From positions 1-64,000 of the forward strand of contig JBBAVI010000005.1 in NCBI GenBank assembly GCA_040397785.1: a stretch of 64,000 nucleotides of DNA, read 5' to 3'. Shown in pieces: positions 25,769-33,669 of this stretch. Within the stretch, counting starts at the first letter, position 1, and each line of letters starts with the position of its first letter. The DNA is from M3007 sp040397785. GTDB taxonomy: Bacteria; Bacteroidota; Bacteroidia; Chitinophagales; Saprospiraceae. Position numbers and translations under genes: made by a program. Under the pieces are notes generated by a model. That model did not search any database. It was not told the origin of the DNA and saw only the letters and a program-made list of their open reading frames with translations.

Positions 25769-27064
25769 CTAAGATTTGGTTGAGTCGGCCAATTTTTGCA
25801 CGTCTTTCCCAATGTCTTTGCGGAAAAATTTGCCTTCAAATTGCACCAATCGGGCGTTGCGATTCGATTTTTTCAAGGCAGCCGCGAGGTCTTTACCAAA
25901 ACTGGTGATCGCCAGTACGCGTCCACCGTCGGTCACCACCGCGCCACCTGCGTTTCGCATACCCGCGTGAAAGGCCAAACTGCCTTTTATTTTATCCAAA
26001 CCTGTAATTGGTTTTCCTTTCGTGTAACCGCCTGGATAGCCGCCGCTGACCAAAAACACCGTGGTAGCCGCCCGTTTGTCGGCCCGAATTTTCACCCGGC
26101 CCAGTGTGCCTTGCGCGCAATTTTGCAAAGCCATCACGAGGTCGGTTTTCAAGCGGGGCAACACCACTTCCGTTTCCGGATCGCCCATGCGGCAGTTGTA
26201 TTCGATCACGTATGGCTCGTTGTTGACGCTAATCAAGCCAAAAAAGACAAAGCCGGTGTAGGGGATTTTTTCCTTGTGCAGCCCTTTAATGGTGGGTTTG
26301 ATAATCTGCTGCTCCACTTTTTGCCACATAGCATCGTCTACAAAAGCCACGGGGCTCACGGCACCCATGCCGCCTGTATTTGGGCCTTTATCGTGGTCAA
26401 AAATGCGTTTGTAATCTTTGGCTTCTGGCAAAATCACGTAATTTTTGCCGTCGGTCAGGGCAAAAACGCTGAATTCGATGCCATCCAGAAATGCTTCCAC
26501 CACTACACGATCGCCCGCTGCGCCAAATTTTCCACCGAGCATTTCGCGCAATTCGGCTTCTGCCTCGGCATGGGATTGACAAATAACCACGCCTTTTCCG
26601 GCGGCCAAACCATCGGCTTTAAGCACCACGGGCAGCGGATGTTGGGCCAAATAAGCCAATCCTTCGGCCAATTGGTCGGCGGTAAATTCGCGGTAAGCAG
26701 CGGTGGGTACCTTATGTCGGTGCATGAATTGTTTTGCCCAGGCTTTGCTGCCTTCCAGCACCGCACCGGCTTTGGATGGGCCAATCAGCGGGACCGCCCG
26801 GAGTTGTGCATCGGCCTGAAAATAGTCCCAAATGCCGCGGACGAGGGGCTCTTCGGGACCAACCACGACCATACCGATTTGGTGGGCAAGTACAAATTGG
26901 CCAACGGCTTCAAAATCGAGGGGATTGAGGGCCACATTTTCACCAAGTGCAGCAGTACCCGAATTACCAGGTGCGATAAATAATTTGGTGCAACGTTTGC
27001 TTTGCGTCAATTTCCAGGCAAATGCGTGTTCGCGGCCGCCAGCGCCAAGGAGCAGAATATGCAT
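25769..27064 (-). CDS. purD: Phosphoribosylamine-glycine ligase
   Basis: A 431-residue ATP-grasp enzyme of purine synthesis, joining glycine to phosphoribosylamine. Started at the ATG at 27064, which gives the family N-terminus MHILLLGAGGREHAFAW; the frame is open 23 codons further but with no match. The ATP-grasp core shows PVVLKADGLAAGKGVV, the catalytic loop ILPEAKDYKRIFD, NTGGMGAVSPV and EYNCRMGDPETE (metal and phosphate ligands). Its product feeds the pathway also served by purF at 48571, which is not adjacent. A CoA-binding protein gene ends 55 bases before its start. Confidence 0.95.
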   Translation of the reverse strand: MHILLLGAGGREHAFAWKLTQSKRCTKLFIAPGNSGTAALGENVALNPLDFEAVGQFVLAHQIGMVVVGPEEPLVRGIWDYFQADAQLRAVPLIGPSKAGAVLEGSKAWAKQFMHRHKVPTAAYREFTADQLAEGLAYLAQHPLPVVLKADGLAAGKGVVICQSHAEAEAELREMLGGKFGAAGDRVVVEAFLDGIEFSVFALTDGKNYVILPEAKDYKRIFDHDKGPNTGGMGAVSPVAFVDDAMWQKVEQQIIKPTIKGLHKEKIPYTGFVFFGLISVNNEPYVIEYNCRMGDPETEVVLPRLKTDLVMALQNCAQGTLGRVKIRADKRAATTVFLVSGGYPGGYTKGKPITGLDKIKGSLAFHAGMRNAGGAVVTDGGRVLAITSFGKDLAAALKKSNRNARLVQFEGKFFRKDIGKDVQKLADSTKS

Positions 27065-27119
27065 ATCAGAATATCGTAAAAGAAGAAATGGAGCGTAAAG
27101 ATAGGGCGTAAACCCAACA

Positions 27120-27479
27120 CTAGTACACCCCAATAGACAACATGACCAGCGTACAGCCTTCTACCACGGTGATGTTTTGTTGTTGGGCGAGGGCTTCCAG
27201 TTCGGGGTTTTCGGTGCCCGGATTGAAGATGATCCGTTTGGGTTGCAAAGAAAGCAGGTAGTCATAATATGCTTTTTGGTGGTCTGGACCTACGTATAAA
27301 CTAATGGTGTCGAGGTCGGCAACGGCAGGCATACCTTGCTGAATCGGAATCCCTTCAATTTCGCCTGCTCGAATTCCAACCGGAACCACTTCATGCCCAT
27401 GGTGGAGCAAACGTTGCACCGCGCGGAAGGCGTATCGCTCGGGATTGGTAGTAGCGCCTAGCACAAGGGTCTTTTTCAT
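27120..27479 (-). CDS. CoA-binding domain protein (YccU-like)
   Basis: A 119-residue single-domain protein of the CoA_binding_2 (YccU) family. The start KTLVLGATTNPERYAFRAV is the Rossmann-type loop that binds the nucleotide part of CoA, and the rest (GHEVVPVGIRAGEIEGIP, ISLYVGPDHQ, IIFNPGTENPEL) follows the family order. CoA binding is a known property of the family; the physiological role is not. It lies upstream of purD and in the same direction, which may be an operon. Confidence 0.9.
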   Translation of the reverse strand: MKKTLVLGATTNPERYAFRAVQRLLHHGHEVVPVGIRAGEIEGIPIQQGMPAVADLDTISLYVGPDHQKAYYDYLLSLQPKRIIFNPGTENPELEALAQQQNITVVEGCTLVMLSIGVY

Positions 27480-27624
27480 GGCGGTGTATAATAAGGTGTT
27501 TTTAAAATTAGGAACGTGTTATGGAACAGTAATTTAGCGCAAAAGTTACAGCGATGCCAATTAAATTGGCCGTTTCTGCTACATTTGCTTTATTTTTTAA
27601 ACGCATTGATTTGCTTGAATTGAT

Positions 27625-28158
27625 ATGATATTAACGGATAAGAAAATCCTGGAGGCGATTGCTTCCGGTGCGATCGTGATTGAGCCTTTTGATCGGAGTT
27701 GCCTGGGTACCAACTCCTACGATGTGCATTTGGGTAAATATTTGGCGGTGTACAAGGATCGGGTGCTGGATGCCAAGAAGCACAACCAGATTGACACTTT
27801 TGAGATGGATGAAACCGGTTTTGTGTTGCAACCGGGTACCTTATACCTGGGCGTCACCGAAGAATACACCGAAACCCACAATTCCGTGCCTTTTTTAGAA
27901 GGTAAAAGCAGCATTGGGCGCCTGGGCATTGATATTCACGCCACTGCGGGAAAAGGCGATGTTGGGTTTTCCAATACCTGGACCCTCGAAATATCCTGCA
28001 CTCAGCCCGTGCGTGTGTATCCGGGCATGCCTATTGGTCAGTTGATTTATTTTTTGATTGATGGTGAGGTGGAAAATTATTACAACAAAAAGCAGAATGC
28101 GAAATACAACGAACGGACCGACAAGCCCGTAGAAAGCATGATGTGGAAGAATTTTTGA
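27625..28158 (+). CDS. dcd: dCTP deaminase
   Basis: A 177-residue enzyme that deaminates dCTP to dUTP for thymidylate supply, or in some members goes on to dUMP. Family signals are SCLGTNSYDVHLG, the GKSSIGRLGIDIHATAG loop with the conserved Ser and Arg, and SNTWTLEISC with the catalytic Glu. Whether it is monofunctional or bifunctional cannot be settled by eye. Start is the ATG at 27625. A TACATTTG box at 27580-27587 could be a -7 element. The C-terminal GMPIGQLIYF and MWKNF tail match family length. Confidence 0.93.
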   Translation: MILTDKKILEAIASGAIVIEPFDRSCLGTNSYDVHLGKYLAVYKDRVLDAKKHNQIDTFEMDETGFVLQPGTLYLGVTEEYTETHNSVPFLEGKSSIGRLGIDIHATAGKGDVGFSNTWTLEISCTQPVRVYPGMPIGQLIYFLIDGEVENYYNKKQNAKYNERTDKPVESMMWKNF

Positions 28159-28179
28159 ACTTGATTTTCAAATTGTTAT

Positions 28180-29520
28180 ATGAAGCACTTAACTCGATTG
28201 CCCATTTTTTGTCTAGTAATAGGCCTACTTTGTGTTGCTGCATGCCAACAGCCAAGCAAGGATTACCAGCAAAAAGCCGAAAATGCAGCATTTTTACATG
28301 CGGGTGTAAAACGAATTACCGATATTATTCGGCATGATATTTTTGCGCCGCCCATCTCGGCACGCATTTATGCCTATGCCTCCGTGGCGGGATATGAAGC
28401 CCTGGTGCCGGGTTCTTCAGGTTATCAAAGCTTGGCAGGACAGATCAACGGACTTACGCCTTGTCCAAAACCAGAGGCCGGAAAAATATACTGTTTTCCC
28501 TTGGCCAGCGCAAATGCCCTGCTTACGGTGGGCAAACAACTGGTATTTTCGGAAGGGGATATGCAGGATTTGAAAGAGGAGATTTTTGACGATTTCAAAG
28601 CCATGAACATGCCCTATGATGTGTACGAACGCTCAATGGCCTTTGGCGACCAGATTGCCAAACACATCCTCACTTGGTCAAAATCCGATAATTACGCCCA
28701 AACCCGCAGCGCCCCTAAATTTACCATAGAAACAAAAAATCCTGTACGGTGGCGTCCAACCCCACCCATGTACGCCGATGCACTGGAGCCACACTGGGCC
28801 GAAATCCGACCTTGGGTAATTGATTCATCCACCCAGTTTAAAGCCGATCCACCCGTCGAATTTAGCACGAAAAAAGGTTCAGATTTTTATAAGCAAGCCT
28901 ACGAGGTCTTTGAAATTGGCAAAAACCTGACGGAGGAGCAAACGGCAACCGCCTGGTATTGGGATGACAATCCATTTGCGATGGAAGTACAAGGTCACCT
29001 TTCTTTTGCGCGTAAAAAAATCAGTCCTGGCGGCCACTGGATGAACATCGCCGCCGTGGCTTGTCGTACATCGAATGCCGATATGATGAAATCGGCAGAA
29101 ACGTATGTAAAGGTTGCCTGTGCGTTGGCCGATGCGTTTATTGTATGCTGGGGCGAGAAGTACCGCACCAATTTGATTCGTCCAGAGTCGTACATCAACC
29201 AATACATTGACCAGGAGTGGCAGCCTTTGATTCAAACGCCGCCATTTCCAGAACACACCAGCGGACACAGCACCATTTCATCGGCAGCCGCGTCGGTTTT
29301 GGAGGGTTTGTATGGTACCAGCTTTGCATTTACCGACAGCACCGAAACTGAATTTGGCCTGCCCGCGCGCAGTTTTGAGTCATTCCGATCTGCAGCGAAT
29401 GAAGTAGGCAAAAGCCGTTTGCTGGGTGGAATTCACTACCGTCGCGGCAATGAAGCGGGCTTGAAATGTGGTGAAGAAATCGGCAATTATGTGTCCAAAC
29501 GCATTAAAACAAAACAATAG
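28180..29520 (+). CDS. Vanadium-dependent haloperoxidase-like lipoprotein (PAP2 superfamily)
   Basis: A 446-residue protein with a lipoprotein signal (lipobox VAAC, Cys at about residue 22). The three parts of the vanadate or phosphate site of the PAP2 superfamily are visible: KYRTNLIRPESY near 327-338, PPFPEHTSGHS near 351-361 with the catalytic His, and SRLLGGIHYR near 409-418. Homologues are annotated as vanadium-dependent haloperoxidase-related; whether this enzyme oxidises halides or acts as a phosphatase is not clear from the sequence. It follows dcd by 21 bases and is followed by a strong terminator. It is predicted to face the periplasm or cell exterior. Confidence 0.85.
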   Translation: MKHLTRLPIFCLVIGLLCVAACQQPSKDYQQKAENAAFLHAGVKRITDIIRHDIFAPPISARIYAYASVAGYEALVPGSSGYQSLAGQINGLTPCPKPEAGKIYCFPLASANALLTVGKQLVFSEGDMQDLKEEIFDDFKAMNMPYDVYERSMAFGDQIAKHILTWSKSDNYAQTRSAPKFTIETKNPVRWRPTPPMYADALEPHWAEIRPWVIDSSTQFKADPPVEFSTKKGSDFYKQAYEVFEIGKNLTEEQTATAWYWDDNPFAMEVQGHLSFARKKISPGGHWMNIAAVACRTSNADMMKSAETYVKVACALADAFIVCWGEKYRTNLIRPESYINQYIDQEWQPLIQTPPFPEHTSGHSTISSAAASVLEGLYGTSFAFTDSTETEFGLPARSFESFRSAANEVGKSRLLGGIHYRRGNEAGLKCGEEIGNYVSKRIKTKQ

Positions 29521-29576
29521 ATAACAGACAAAAAACAAGCCCGGACCGCGTTCGGAAAGTTTATTTGTCCCTTACA

Positions 29577-29617
29577 AACAGCCGTGCTGCCTGATCGGGT
29601 GGCACGGCTGTTGTTAT
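29577..29617 (+). terminator. Intrinsic terminator after the haloperoxidase-like gene
   Basis: Stem ACAGCCGTGC / GCACGGCTGT (29578-29587 and 29602-29611) followed by a T-rich tract (TGTTATT). It closes the dcd and haloperoxidase transcript. Confidence 0.85.
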
Positions 29618-29769
29618 TAAAAAATGTAGCATTCATAGCCATAAAATGTAGTTTTTACAATAGTACAAACTGACTAAAATAGGTCAAAATAAAAAGTAAA
29701 CTACCCGACATACAGGGGTTTTTCTGCAAAAATTAACAAAAAACGCCCAATTTAGCGGGTAAAAAGGGG

Positions 29770-29777
29770 TAACTTTG
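29770..29777 (+). promoter_or_regulatory. Candidate -7 element (TAACTTTG) for the SprB-like gene
   Basis: TAACTTTG fits TAnnTTTG, but no TTG lies about 20 bases before it. If used, it would give a leader of about 140 bases. The rest of the 29521-29919 interval holds the terminator and AT-rich sequence without a gene. Confidence 0.4.
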
Positions 29778-29919
29778 TCACGCATAAGATCGTCTTTACT
29801 TGGCAATTTTTCTAACCGAACAACCGGTCTTTTCTAGGCTTGGTTTTGAAAAACTTGACCATTTTTTTAATCGTCAAAATTTCACTTTAACCGATTACCT
29901 AACAAAAGATTTGCTTCCT

Positions 29920-32900
29920 ATGGGACAAACACTTACTTCACTCAAAAACCGTTTAACCTTCTTAAGCATTGCACTTGCTGTGTTTTGCTTTTTGCCTGCA
30001 TACGCGCAGGTGTCGGTGACTGTAACCGGCACAAACGTTTCCTGCTTTGGTGGAAACAACGGAACTGCAACAGCCATTGGTTCGGGCGGATGGGCTCCTT
30101 ACACCTACCTGTGGTCTAATGGTGCCACAACCCAAACCGTTTCGGGGCTTATTGCCGGAACGTATCAGGTAACCGCGACCGACATTGATCTGGGTTATGC
30201 AGTGGGTTCAATCACCATTACGCAACCACCCGCCTTGGGTGTTACTGTATACGGTGAAAGCCAGATTTGCGGCATCGTACCCGATGGTAAAGCAACCGCT
30301 GTGCCTTTTGGCGGCACCCAACCTTACACGTACAATTGGAGCAATGGCGGCACGGGCGCCCAAATTATCGGACTCGCCAGCGGCACCTACACCGTTACGG
30401 TAACCGACGCAAAGGGATGTACGACCACTGGTTCGGCTACTGTTTATTTCTGGAATGAAGGCGTTTGGATTATGGACTCCACCGTGCAGATTAAATGCTT
30501 CGGCGACAACAATGGCTTTACCAAAGTAACCGGTATGTCGGGCACACCGCCTTACTCCTACCAATGGAGCGCCAATGCGGGCGGTTCAACCTCTAACGTA
30601 TTGAACAACCTGGCACCTGGCACCTACACCGTAACCGTTACAGATGCCAATGGATGTTCTAATTCGCACATCGTTACCATTTTTCAGCCGCCCGCCCTCA
30701 TTGTTTCGGCGACCACCACCAGTGGTACCTGCGGATTGGCTGGTTCGGCGACCGTCACCGCTTCGGCTGGCACACCGCCCTATACGTTTACCTGGAGCAA
30801 TGGTTCCAATAACACAACCATTGTGGTGCCAGCCGGTACCTACACGGTCACAGTAAAAGACGCGAATAATTGCAGTAAACAGGTTTCTGCGACGATCACC
30901 GTGAGCAATAATCCCTTGTCGATTACGACTGCCATATTGAGCAGTGCGGGTTGTACCGTGGGAGGTAGTGCATCTGCTACCGTTATTGGTGGAACCGGAC
31001 CGTATACTTATACCTGGAGTACTGCACCTACGCAAACGACTTCAACCGCCACCAATTTGCCGGCCGGTAGTTACACCGTAACCGTGGTTGATATTGCGAC
31101 GGGCTGTACCGGTACCGCAACCGCTGTTGTACCATCGGCGCCTACCCTTGTTGCAACCGCAACCGTGATTTCAAATGCTACTTGTTTGTCGGGCGGCAGT
31201 GCAACGGTAACCGTAACAGGTGGCACGCCTCCTTACACCTATATATGGGATAACAATGCAGCCCTCAATACCCAAACCGTAACAGGCTTAGGTGCAGGTC
31301 CGCACACGGTAAAAGTGACGGATTCAAAAGGTTGTATTGCCACAAGTGCTGTAACCATTGGCCAAAACCAAGGCCCAAGTGTTACCATCAATATTCAGAA
31401 CAACGCCACTTGCGTAACAGGTGGTACTGCAACAGCAGTTGCTACAGGCGGTGCAGGCAACTACACCTACCTGTGGAGTGCCAATGCCAATAACAAAACA
31501 ACCGCAACGGTAACCGGCCTGCTCGCAGGTACATACACCGTAACTGTAACAGATGCAGGCGGCTGTGCAGCATCCGCAACGGCGACGATTACGCAAACGG
31601 GAACCCCGAACGTAGTCGTATCCGGCAGTGCGCCAGCAGGTTGTACCACAGGTGGTTCCGCAACAGCGGGCGTATCCGGTGGTACCGGCCCTTACACTTA
31701 TAAATGGAGCAATCCTTCCATGACGACCACGGCTACCGTAACCAACCTACAGCCAGGTACGTACACCGTGACGGTAACTGACGCAAATGGTTGTACCAAT
31801 ACGGCTTCCGTCAGTATAGCATCGGCCATATTGCCGACCGTTGTTATTACGGCTTCTTCTAATGCAAAATGTGACCAGCCTGGCGGCGCAACCGCGGTTG
31901 CTTCAGGCGGTGCAGGTGCCTATACCTTCTTGTGGGACAATGGTGAAATTACGGCAACTGCCGTAAACCTATTCGCAGGACCCCATTCCGTTACCGTTAC
32001 AGACGCCAATGGTTGTAAAGCTTCTGCCAGTGTGAGCATCGGTTCTACCAACAATGGCATCAAAATTGGTGACTACGTTTGGTACGACAACGACCAAAAT
32101 GGCTTCCAGGATCCACTCGAAACTTCCGGTGTTCCAAGCATTACCGTAAAATTGATTAAAGCCGGTGTAGATGGATTGTTTAACACGCCCGACGACGTAA
32201 CCGTATCTACTACAATCACCAATGCCAGCGGTTTTTACAATTTCAATTGTGTAACACCCGGCACATACATCCTTACCTTCACCGGTATCCCAAGTGGTTT
32301 CCAGTGGACGGGCAAGGACAAAGTAAACAACGACTGTAAGGACAGCGACGTAAAAGCCAACGGACAAACAGAACCATTCACGGTGTTGGTTGGTCAGGCG
32401 GATAATTTCTGCTATGATGCAGGTATTCATCAGTTTTGCGTCAATGTGATGTTCGCAGGGGTTGTTTGTTGCGATCAGGTGATTTGTGAAGGCGAAACGC
32501 CCGCACCATTCTATGCAGTACAAGCGCCATCAGGTGGCACAGGTGCCATTCAATACCAGTGGTTACAATTGGTGGAAATGGGTCCAGGCGGTCCACAATG
32601 GGTTGGTATTCCAGGTGCAAACAGTGCTACCTACCAACCTGGTCCATTGTTCGAAACGGCTTACTTCATGCGCTGTGCACGTCGGGAAGGTTGTTTGACG
32701 TTCCTGGAATCGAATGTGGTAAAAGTAACGGTTAAACAAGCGGGTTCGCCTGGCTGTGAATCCTTTATCACCGATATGGTTGTACTTCCAACAGGCCTCA
32801 ATCAGGTAGAAGTACGTTGGACGGCCCTGCCAGAAGCAACACAATACCTGTACACCCTGGAGCATTCTACCAACGAAGCAGAATGGAACACCGTTTCTAC

Positions 32901-33309
32901 CGTGATGGGTAAGCAAGATCCTGCTGCACCAAACACGTATTCGGCGATTGACCAGACTCCGACAAATGGCCGCAATTTCTATCGTGTCAAACGTTCCAGC
33001 CTCAACGGTGTAAGCGGTTATTCAGCCACCCGCTCCATCGATATGCAAATTTCCGCTACTGAATCCGTTGCAATTTATCCAAATCCGGCCTCCGACCTTC
33101 TGTTCGTACGCAACGCCATTCAATACGATGCTGATATAACCATTACTGTTTCTTCAACCAAAGGTGATGTTGTTCACACCAGCATTATTCCGCAGGGCGC
33201 TGTTCAGCAACTTGAAATTCCGATGAATAATCTCGCACAAGGTATCTACCTGGTACGGATCAATTTCGGCAACGGCACCACCCGAACCTTGAAGATTACG
33301 AAGTTCTAA
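29920..33309 (+). CDS. SprB-repeat surface adhesin, T9SS type A cargo
   Basis: A 1,129-residue surface protein. The ATG at 29920 is used because it starts a signal peptide (MGQTLTSLKNRLTFL to AYAQ); the open frame before it has no such character. I count nine SprB-type repeats of about 75 residues (each with the core GGxxPYTYxWSNG and GTYTVTVTDANGC), an SdrD_B-like domain (IGDYVWYDNDQNGFQDPLE, with calcium-site residues), an Ig-like segment and a type A sorting domain (IYPNPASDLLFV, AQGIYLVRI). SprB of Flavobacterium is the adhesin moved by gliding machinery; this protein shares the repeat but not the size. It is followed by a strong terminator. Confidence 0.88.
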   Translation: MGQTLTSLKNRLTFLSIALAVFCFLPAYAQVSVTVTGTNVSCFGGNNGTATAIGSGGWAPYTYLWSNGATTQTVSGLIAGTYQVTATDIDLGYAVGSITITQPPALGVTVYGESQICGIVPDGKATAVPFGGTQPYTYNWSNGGTGAQIIGLASGTYTVTVTDAKGCTTTGSATVYFWNEGVWIMDSTVQIKCFGDNNGFTKVTGMSGTPPYSYQWSANAGGSTSNVLNNLAPGTYTVTVTDANGCSNSHIVTIFQPPALIVSATTTSGTCGLAGSATVTASAGTPPYTFTWSNGSNNTTIVVPAGTYTVTVKDANNCSKQVSATITVSNNPLSITTAILSSAGCTVGGSASATVIGGTGPYTYTWSTAPTQTTSTATNLPAGSYTVTVVDIATGCTGTATAVVPSAPTLVATATVISNATCLSGGSATVTVTGGTPPYTYIWDNNAALNTQTVTGLGAGPHTVKVTDSKGCIATSAVTIGQNQGPSVTINIQNNATCVTGGTATAVATGGAGNYTYLWSANANNKTTATVTGLLAGTYTVTVTDAGGCAASATATITQTGTPNVVVSGSAPAGCTTGGSATAGVSGGTGPYTYKWSNPSMTTTATVTNLQPGTYTVTVTDANGCTNTASVSIASAILPTVVITASSNAKCDQPGGATAVASGGAGAYTFLWDNGEITATAVNLFAGPHSVTVTDANGCKASASVSIGSTNNGIKIGDYVWYDNDQNGFQDPLETSGVPSITVKLIKAGVDGLFNTPDDVTVSTTITNASGFYNFNCVTPGTYILTFTGIPSGFQWTGKDKVNNDCKDSDVKANGQTEPFTVLVGQADNFCYDAGIHQFCVNVMFAGVVCCDQVICEGETPAPFYAVQAPSGGTGAIQYQWLQLVEMGPGGPQWVGIPGANSATYQPGPLFETAYFMRCARREGCLTFLESNVVKVTVKQAGSPGCESFITDMVVLPTGLNQVEVRWTALPEATQYLYTLEHSTNEAEWNTVSTVMGKQDPAAPNTYSAIDQTPTNGRNFYRVKRSSLNGVSGYSATRSIDMQISATESVAIYPNPASDLLFVRNAIQYDADITITVSSTKGDVVHTSIIPQGAVQQLEIPMNNLAQGIYLVRINFGNGTTRTLKITKF

Positions 33310-33354
33310 TACCACCTTTTATGTAAGATTTTTACATAAGGATAGATATAACCA

Positions 33355-33384
33355 ACGCCGGTCTGAACGCAGACCGGCGTTTTT
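33355..33384 (+). terminator. Intrinsic terminator after the adhesin gene
   Basis: Stem ACGCCGGTCTG / CAGACCGGCGT (33355-33365 and 33370-33380) with a 4-base loop and a T-tract. A second short AT-rich palindrome (TATGTAA / TTACATA) lies just before it at about 33320-33338. Confidence 0.92.
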
Positions 33385-33413
33385 CGTTTATTACAGTTAC
33401 ATTCAGCCATTCT

Positions 33414-33421
33414 TATCTTTG
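33414..33421 (+). promoter_or_regulatory. Candidate -7 element (TATCTTTG) upstream of lon
   Basis: TATCTTTG fits TAnnTTTG without a clear -33 partner. If it drives lon, the mRNA has an untranslated leader of about 240 bases (33428-33669) in which I see no ORF or heat-shock element; a shorter promoter may exist nearer the gene. Confidence 0.35.
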
Positions 33422-33669
33422 TGCTGTCTTTTTGTCGGGTATCGGCATACTGTACCTGTCAAATTGCAGCGTTTATTGGCATGGCAGGTTATTTGCCTGA
33501 ATGGAATTGTTAAATGCAGTGTAGTTTTTGCTGTCAGATTGACATAATTAGATTTTTAATTGCATATATTTCAGCAAATTTGAATGTTTGCAGTTTATGC
33601 TCGTTTTGATTCGGGTGAGCAACTTTTAATTTGAAAAAAGCCGCTGTCCCGTAAAATTGAACCTTTCGT

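Noticed and set aside
30208..32523. Long open frames on the minus strand inside the SprB-like gene
   Set aside because: They mirror the Thr/Val/Gly-rich repeat codons and give low-complexity or Cys/Tyr-rich shadow sequences without any family features.
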